From positions 20,748,414-20,812,413 of the forward strand of contig OY754967.1 of assembly GCA_963576475.1 (NCBI GenBank): 64,000 bases of DNA, read 5' to 3'. Positions within the stretch are counted from its first letter, which is position 1, and every line of letters starts with the position of its first letter. Under the pieces are notes generated by a model. That model was not told where the DNA came from, ran no database searches, and saw only the letters and a list, made by a program, of their open reading frames with translations. Below are positions 50,101 through 59,800 of the stretch, one piece after another. The position numbers were made by a program, and so were the translations under genes. This stretch comes from Molanna angustata. Lineage: Eukaryota; Arthropoda; Insecta; Trichoptera; Molannidae.

Positions 50101-53100
50101 TATGTAGGTATGTATGTCAAGATAGGATAGTATGGAGGAAGATCCTTTTTCCTACCCAGAATATGCAAATAGCATGATGGTATGTATGTATGTTTGGAGT
50201 CGAAGTATCAAACTATTAAGTCTTCTTACATATTGTGTATAGGCGACTGCCATACAAAATGTATGAAGCGATGTCGTCACTAAATTCAATTTTTAAAAAA
50301 ATTGTTAAAAAAAAATTGAGATCTTCTACTACATTGCTGATATTTTTTATAGAAAATTAAATTATCTAGTTGGGGTGTTTCGGCTTTTTCCGATAATTGT
50401 AAAAGTTTTGGAAATATAGGCAGTTAAACTCATAAATTTATCATAAAAAAAATATTTTTCTTAATAAAAAATGTTTGAGAAACCCTGGAATTTTTTTGAA
50501 AAAACTAATTTGAGATTTTGTATTTGTCTATGTTTGTACCAATTTTCAGCGTTCTAGCGTTTATGGTTTCTGAGATATATGGAAAAATAAAATAAAAATT
50601 CAAAAGTTGATAACCCCTGACTGAAACAAAAATTCAAAATTCCGAGTATAAAAGTTTTGTAGGCCTGTAACTGTTTATATATTCTGAAATTTTAGGCTCT
50701 GTTTATTGAGCGGATCAAAAGTTATAAGGGGGGGGGGGACACACAGACACACACACAGACACACACACAGACACACACAGACACACGAAATGTTCTACTC
50801 CGAATTCTGAGTAAATCCGTGTAAGGAACATATATGCTGCGAAGCCTCTAAGTTGGTGTTTTTTGACTTCAAAGTTGGAAAAGCCGTGAAAAAAGTAGAC
50901 CTCTCCATACAATTCTCGCGTATTCTGGCTTGATACATTGTCGATATGTTAAGAGAACAAAGTTCTCCTGAACAAATCGACAGTTGGAAAAAAGTATTGC
51001 TTACTGTACTTCCAACTACTTAGTAAAAAAATAAATTTATTTATTGTCATCAACATGGATTCCAGAGAAAATAAGTGGGTTGTTGCCAACGCTATACCGC
51101 CGACCGCCGTGACACAGTTGGTAAGCCGTTTGGTTTCTGTGCGGGCGTCCTGGGTTTGATTCCCAGCAGAGGAGAAATTTATTTAAATTTATTTCTCACA
51201 CAAATATTGCTTCTCTGGGCTGGAAACACTGGTTAATTGGAAGAAATTGCCATATGGCAATAAACTCTCCACTTGCGTAGGGTGCAAGGAAGTGTTCATT
51301 ATTATTATCCAACTGTCGATTTGTTCAGGAGAACTTTGTTCTCTTAACATATCGACAATGTATCAAGCCAGAATACGCGAGAATTGTATGGAGAGGTCTA
51401 CTTTTTTCACGGCTTTTCCAACTTTGAAGTCAAAAAACACCAACTTAGAGGCTTCGCAGCATATATGTTCCATACACGGATTTACTCAGAATTCGGAGTA
51501 GAACATTTCGTGTGTCTGTGTGTGTGTGTGTCTGTGTGTGTGTCTGTGTGTGTGTCTGTGTGTCCGTCCCCCCCTTATAACTTTTGATCCGCTCAATTTA
51601 CAGAGCCTAAAATTTCAGAATATATAAACAGTTACAGGCCTACAAAACTTTTATACTCGGAATTTTGAATTTTTGTTTCAGTCAGGGGTTATCAACTTTT
51701 GAATTTTTATTTTATTTTTCCATATATCTCAGAAACCATAAACGGTAGAACGCTGAAAATTGGTACAAACATAGGCAAACACAAAATCTCAAATTAGTTT
51801 TTTCAAAAAAATTCCAGGGTTTCTCAAACATTTTTTATTAAGAAAAATATTTTTTTTATGATAAATTTATGAGTTTAACTGCCTATATTTCCAAAACTTT
51901 TACAATTATCGAAAAAAGCCGAAACACCCCAACTAGATAATTTAATTTTCTATAAAAAATATTAACATTGTAGTAGAAGATCTCAATTTTTTTTTAACAA
52001 TTTTTTTAAAAATTGAATTTAGTAACGACATCGCTTCATACATTTTGTATGGCAGTCGCCTATACACAATATGTAAGAAGACTTAATAGTTTGTTACTTC
52101 ATCTCCAAACATACATACATACCATCATGCAATTTGCATATTCTGGGTAGGAAAAAGGATCTTCTTCCATACTATCCTATCTTGACATACATACCTACAT
52201 ATGTTGTATAGAAAACAAAATATCTGAAAATATTCAATAATTTGTATCTATGGGTTTATAGTTTGGTACATATTCTTCAACTATACATACTATCGCTATC
52301 GACAGTTGGATCTCATGTGTTACATGCAACTAGTTATTAAGTATACAAGTTTGAAATAATGAAAACATGTAATAGGGAAATTCTAAAAATAGTTACCTAC
52401 CTCCACTCAAAGTTATTCCTCTGTCACCAACATATGTCATGTCTCCATTATAGAATTGGTTAAAATCTTCTTCCAATGCACAAACTTGACATACTCTTTC
52501 ATACCTTTCTTGGTCCAATGGGGCACCAAACAATATATTTTCCTTTATTGTACCTTCAAGTAAAAATAAAATATAAGAATATCAATTTTTTTAATATCTC
52601 AATAGAGATGAAGTTGGAATATTACAGGAGAACCAGGAAATCAAGACACATACAAGGTTTACAACCTGTCATTGGTTGGTTTTTATGACAAATTATGGGA
52701 GTCAATGATAGTTGGAATATAATTAGGCATATTAATAAATATCATTAACACGGACAGGGAAAAAAAATCCAATGTTAGCGTATATACAACTTTTAAAAAA
52801 TATTCAATTTACATACACATTGATACAAGTAGGTAAACAAGCCAAAAATTAAATAATACTTCTGGCGCAGTTCAGCGGTGACATCTGTGCGAAAGCGTTG
52901 TTACCTCGTGTATAAAAACTGTGGTTTTCATTGTTAACAAACCAATTTCTCAATAGATGACGTTGCGAAAAAGTTTCTTCGTCACTTCATAGATGGCGAT
53001 CTGGTGATTTCAACTTATTTTCAAATGAACCGATTTTCATACTAAGAATATTTATTATGTATTGCCGACCGCCGTGGCGTGGTAAAAACAACTAATTTTC

Positions 53101-56100
53101 AAGAACTATAATATCTATGAATAAAATAGAACTTGATAAGGAACTCAATAAAAAGGCATAATTGAGGAATGTTGCCTTAATTTCCCAGTTCTCCCTTAAT
53201 ATTCCAACTTGGTCTCTATTGTAATATTAATAAATTTGTCACAACAATATCATTGACTCCCGACAGGGAGAAAAAAATATCCAATGTTTGTGTAAATATG
53301 TATATGCAACTTTTTGATAAAATATTCTATAAAAATATAATTTTATATAGGTACATGAATTTAAACAAATAATTTGTCATCTATGTACATAATATATTGA
53401 ATAGCACACATTAATAGTATTTTTTTCCCAAATACTCTAATGTAATATACATATATATAAAATTATAAATATAGAATTATGAAGACTCGTGGTGATGGAG
53501 TCATGAAGAACATGCTAAGGTGGGGTATAAGGGTGGAAGAGGATGTTTTCTGCAATTGCGGTAAGATACAAACTGACGAACATCTCCTCATCTGTCAAGA
53601 TATGCCAGTGAGATGCGACGCAGAGGACTTGAAGATGGTTAATGACAATGCCATTGCGGTTGCTGTTTTCTGGAGTGGGAAGGCCTAGTGGCGAAGTACT
53701 CGGACTCGTAAAGTAAGTAAGTATGGTGATAATAAGAGTCCGACTGAAAGTCAGATTTTGGCCGAAGCCGAATGTTCACAACAAGCTGGAACCTTAGGCC
53801 AAAGCCGAAAGTTTGACTGTTGAGTAATTTAACTATAATACTGGTATAACCATAAAAATATCAATGCAAATAATGAAGTTATACTCACACTAATACCAGG
53901 TTTAGCTGTTTAAACAATTCAATTTAGCCAAATTTGTGTGCATTCTTACAAGCTATTCATTTTTTCAGTTTTTAGCAGCTAATAGAAAACTTTGGTTTCG
54001 GCCAAACTTTCGAGTTAATTTTGACTAAAGTACTTTTACTTCTACTATTCAGTCGGACTCTAGTGATAATAAACAGGTTTACTTTATTATCGTAATAAAG
54101 AACTGTTTTGTTAGTGAACAATTAACATAAATACAGTATCTACTATTTTGATAAAGAGATAATGAACGCGTGTTATATAAATTATATTAATACAAATAAT
54201 ATACATTTCAAAGAAAATATAATGACTGTACTAATTTCAACCTTAGTATGGTTTTTGATACTGTCGATAGGAAAGGATGGATTCAATCAATACCTAGTAG
54301 ATAGGTATTGATTGAATGGATTTCTGGAAGAAGCCAGAATCCACAACAGACTACAGTGCCAATGGTGGATGGATAATTTTTCATACTATATTTTTAAAAT
54401 ATTTGTCATACTAAAAAATATTTATGAAATTTGATTAAATTATTAAAATATTTGTACAATTATACATAAAATATTTAACAATTATTAAAATAGCTAACAT
54501 TATTAAATTCACTGTAATTAACCTGGAAAAAGCCAAGACACTTGTGATGCATATGATATATTTCCCAAACATTTGATAATGCCATTAATGCATGGCATTT
54601 CCCGGAGGATGGCATAGAAGATGGAACTTTTACCTGATCCTACTTCTCCTGTTATAGCAACTGAACTGAAATGAAATTAAAACTATTATATTTCATCTTA
54701 TGGAGACATCATTATTTATTACAAAATCCAGTACAAAAACATTGATAAGGTACGACAATTTTGAAAACATGTAAATATATAAAATGCTAAGAAGTCATTG
54801 GCGTCAAATAAAGATTTATGTTATTTATATTTTTTCATTATTTGTATCCAAATATTTTTATAAAATGTACTGATTAAAAATTTATAGTATAATATTGAAT
54901 AAAACAATCACTAAAAATTTATAATAATTAACAAACCTGCCTGATTTAATACTAAAAGTAATATTTTTCAATGCATAATCTCCAATATCCTTATGATTCC
55001 ATTTAGCACTAACATCTTCAAAACACATAATTGTGTCCGATATTTCATCATTAATGTTGATAGTTTCAAGTGGTATTTGTTGAATATTACTTGATCCATT
55101 TTTTTCAAATACAATGGCTACTTTAACTTCTTCATTCTTATTATTTTGATCTAAAAGTTTCTCTGATTCCGTACTGGAGGCCTCAGAAGTCATATTGTTG
55201 TTGGAAGCATTGAATTTTTTTTCTGAAACTCTTGTGATTTCATCTTTTGCTAAAAATTCTTCAAATCTATGGAATGTAACTAACAACTCCTTAAAAGAAC
55301 TAATGGCTAAAATAAAAATAAAATACATGTATAAATCACGAAACAAAAAATAATGAGAAAATATGTATAAATAAATATGTAACTTATTTATTTTATTGGT
55401 AATAAAAACATACCATCCGGAAACCAAACAGTCATGGTCTGCTTCATAATTTCATAGTAACAAACGGTGACAAATACTTTTTGAGAAGTTAATTCATTCC
55501 CTAACACAGAATATGTCATAATGCTCAGGAAAAAAGCAATCCTAGTATTGAACATTCTAAATGAAGCATTTACTCCTTTTAGAAAAGAACTGTGTTGAAT
55601 TTTGTCTATTTCTTCCCTGAAAATGTTAAAAAAAACATCAAGTATCCAACTATGTGACAACTACAAGAAAAATTAATATAAGATCACTTTCATACAAGAT
55701 TTTATATATATTTTGTTTTTCAAATTAAAATAATTGTGAATCTATTTCAAAGTTTCACTAACTCAACGAGGCTTAAAATGAGCAAAAATTTGGGATAATA
55801 GGGAAAATATGTATGTTCGACGTACACAATTCGTACTTTTCATTTTACTATTCATACTTATAAGCTCACTATACATAGAGTAATATTATTGTCTTAAAAA
55901 TCAGAAATATTTGTAGCTCATTTACATTTTACCAAGAGACTGTAAACACAAAAGAAACATTTAATATTGACTAGTTGCATGTAACACATGAGATCCAACT
56001 GTCGATAGCGATAGTATGTATAGTTGAAGAATATGTACCAAAGTATAAACCCATAAATACAAATTATTGAATATTGTCAGATATTTTGTTTTCTATACAA

Positions 56101-56729
56101 CATATGTAGGTATGTATGTCAAGATAGGATAGTATGGAGGAAGGTCCTTTTTTCCTACCCAGAATATGAAAATAGCATGATGGTATGTATGTATGTTTGG
56201 AGATGAAGTATCAAACTATTAAGTCTCCTTACATATTGTGTATAGGCGACTGCCATACAAAATGTATGAAGCAATGTCGCCACTAAATTCAATTTTTAAA
56301 AAAATTGTTAAAAAAAATTGAGATCTTCTACTACAATGCTAATATTTTTTATAGAAAATTAAATTTTCTAGTTGGGGTGTTTCGGCTTTTTTCGATAATT
56401 GTAAAAGTTTTGGAAAAATAGACAGTTAAACTCATAAATATTATCATAAAAAAAATACTTTTCTTAATAAAAAATGTTTGAGAAACCCTGGAATTTTTTT
56501 GAAAAAACGAATTTGATATTTTGTATTTGTCTATGTTTGTACCAATTTTCAGCGTTCTAGCTTTTATGGTTTCTGAGATATATGGAAAAATAAAATAAAA
56601 ATTCAAAAGTTGATAACCCCTGACTAAAACAAAAATTCAAAATTCCGAGTATAAAAGTTTTGTAGGCCTGTAACTGTTTATATATTCTGAAATTTTAGGC
56701 TCTGTAAATTGAGCGGATCAAAAGTTATA

Positions 56730-56825
<96 letters not shown>

Positions 56826-59800
56826 ACACACACACAGACACACACACACAGACACACACACAGACACACGAAATGTTCTACTCCGAATTCTGAGTAAATC
56901 CGTGTATGGAACATATATGCTGCGAAGCCTCTAAGATGGTGTTTTTTGACTTCAAAGTTGGAAAAGCCGTGAAAAAAGTAGACCTCTGCATACAATTCTC
57001 GAGTATCCTGGCTTGAAACATTGTCGATATGTTAAGAGATTAATTATCCAAAATCGACAGTTGGATAATTAATCATTGTTGAAGTGAATGTTTTTCTAAA
57101 TATCAACATGTATAATATTATATTGTACACACTTAGATAAAATAAAAATCTTACTGTCTAGCTATTCCAACAATCTGACTGAACCAACTCTCCCATGAAT
57201 ACATTTTGATGACTTGAATACCAGACACTGCTTCATTTATCAATTGCACTCTTTTATCAGTCAGAGCTGCTGACTGACCACGAAATGTTGATATTTTTCC
57301 ACCTATCCAATCTGAATATTCACAAAAAATAAAAACCTGATAAATGCAATTGTAGCTTTTAAAAACTTGTCAAATCATTGATATTGCTAATCGCCATGTC
57401 TTAGGTTAGATAATGAGTGGAAAAGAAGTATTATAAATAAAAAATCTCACTTTTGTTTTTCTGGCCTGGAAACACTAATAAGTAGGAAGAAATTATTATT
57501 CGACAATAAATGTATCACTAACATAGGGCCGGTATTACAGTCTCAGTTTAAGAGCTAAACTCAAGTTTTACAAAAATATAGCGTATTACAGTGTCCGTTT
57601 AGGCCTAATCTTCCCTCAAATACGTCACTAAAACGACAAAATATTTAACTCAATGTTTCTGGCGGAATAAGTACTTAACGATGAGTCAACTGTCATTTCT
57701 CGACTCGTTGCTAGGCAACGAGTGTAGTTTCAGTGTTCACTAGAGGCGTTAGTTGTATTGACGGTGGCGCAACACAACAAAACAAACTGACAGCCATATT
57801 GAAACGAACATGGGCATTTAAAAGCATTATTTTGGTGAAAAAAATTAAATTTACCATGTTGGATAATAAAACAATAGTATTTCAAGTCGTAGCATCCCGT
57901 TTTGTAGTTCGTATTATTTGAGGTTATTTAAAATTTAACAAATAATAACCACAGAAAAAGTAAAATATGTCTATAATTGAAGATTTAGTAACTGACATGT
58001 CATATTGCACTGTAATACAGAAATGGATTCAATCTCCCCTTAACATTAATCTTGAGTTTAACAAACTCAATGAGTTGAGGGCCGACTGTAAGTGCCTTTT
58101 CACACGACCCGGTTGTCTGGTAGCCGGCGCCGGGCAAGCGCAGGGTAATTGTATGGGCATGCATGCCGGTGCGTGTGAAAGCTACCATGCGTGCCCATAC
58201 ACTTCGCTGCCAGTTACCCGGCGCCGGCTATCAGGCAACCGGGTCGTGTGAAAAGGCACTAATACCGGCCCATAGTGTGCAAAAAATGTTTACAATTACA
58301 GAACAATGATATGATTAAAATAATATGGGTGATGACAGAGCGGTTAGTGCGCTGGGTTTGTAATCAAGTAGTTGCGAGTTCGAATCCTGCCACGACCTAT
58401 TTATTTCACCTGTATAAGGATGTATATGTACCTACTTGTTACAGGGACATATTCATTCTTTTAAAAAAAATGTATATTATTAAATTGTACCTAAACCAAG
58501 AAGGTAAGATTAAAATTTCTCTTAAAGTTGTGTTAATAAACAAACAGATGTTAATAATAATAAACTTAGATAGATCTATAAATAATAAAAATGAAGTAAG
58601 AATAATAAATATAATAATTACATTGAAATGGTATCAAAGCTACTAATACACCAACACCGATGATGGATGATACACCAATCATTTGCCAAATGAAATAAAT
58701 CATTATACACATTTGCATTGGTGATATAATGAGGTAATTAAAAAGAACTGTTCCAAAATCAAAACGATTCATATCGTTGGATAGTAAATTCACAATCTGA
58801 CCCACAGTTGTTTGACCAAAGATGGATGTTGATAGACGTAGAGACTAAAACAAAATATACAGAAATGCAGAGACAAAATTAAACTAAAAGTGCAAATGTT
58901 GTTGGAAAGTAAATAAGTTACATCAAAATATTAAAACGATTTTATAATATTAATTAACAATACCTAACTAATTTAAGATGTAATATCACTATTAAACAGA
59001 TGAGAACAAACTCACTTTTCTATAAACAAGAGAGCACAGTGCTACTCTATACTTCATTCCTAAGTGAGAAACTCCCATAGCACAGGGATGAGTAAGAAGA
59101 GTATAAAGTAGAGAACATATCACCAAGTAGACGGCTGCCTGACAAGATACTTCCCATGTAATGAGTTCTTGACCAGGAACATAATATGAAATAAAAACTC
59201 CTAAGAACAATGGTTGTGCTACCCTGAAATGAATATGCAATGTCACAACATATAAATAAAAATACTTGTTTTAGTTTCACTTATATTTTAATATAGGCTA
59301 TAGGCACTGATCGGTATCAGTTGACAGATTGATAACAGTCAGTGCCAATATTAAAAATGTCATAAACTTAATCTAAAATTATGATTGCGCCTGTCCATAA
59401 TTTTGTATGCTTCAATTAGGAGAATCTCTCTACAAAGGATGTAGATATGAAGAGAAATTAAATGCATGTAATAACAAATAAAAATAATTATCTTGATACC
59501 TGAGGACACATTCTCTAATGAATGAAATAGAAAAATAAGTCAAATTCTCTCGCCAGAAGTAACCAAATAATATTTTGTATAATTTTGTGTTGCCAGAGTT
59601 TTGTTTTAATTCATAGTATTCTGAAAAACTGCTTCCTAATATACCTGTAAATTATTTACAGATACTTTAAAATGAAATATACATGCATCTGGAACACACA
59701 TGTTCGGGATTTGCATTATGAGCCAAGGAAAAGGGAAAATGATTAAAACTTTGGTATAATAAGGGTTTCATTATTTAATATTGGCGTTGACGGTTTTAAT

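Noticed and set aside
56709..56995. open frames made of His-Thr or Val-Cys repeats
   Set aside because: They are translations of the (CA)n microsatellite.
57967..58251. 94-codon frame ending in a Cys/Gly-rich tail
   Set aside because: Its second half runs through the nested 168-bp MITE, so the frame is a junction artefact.
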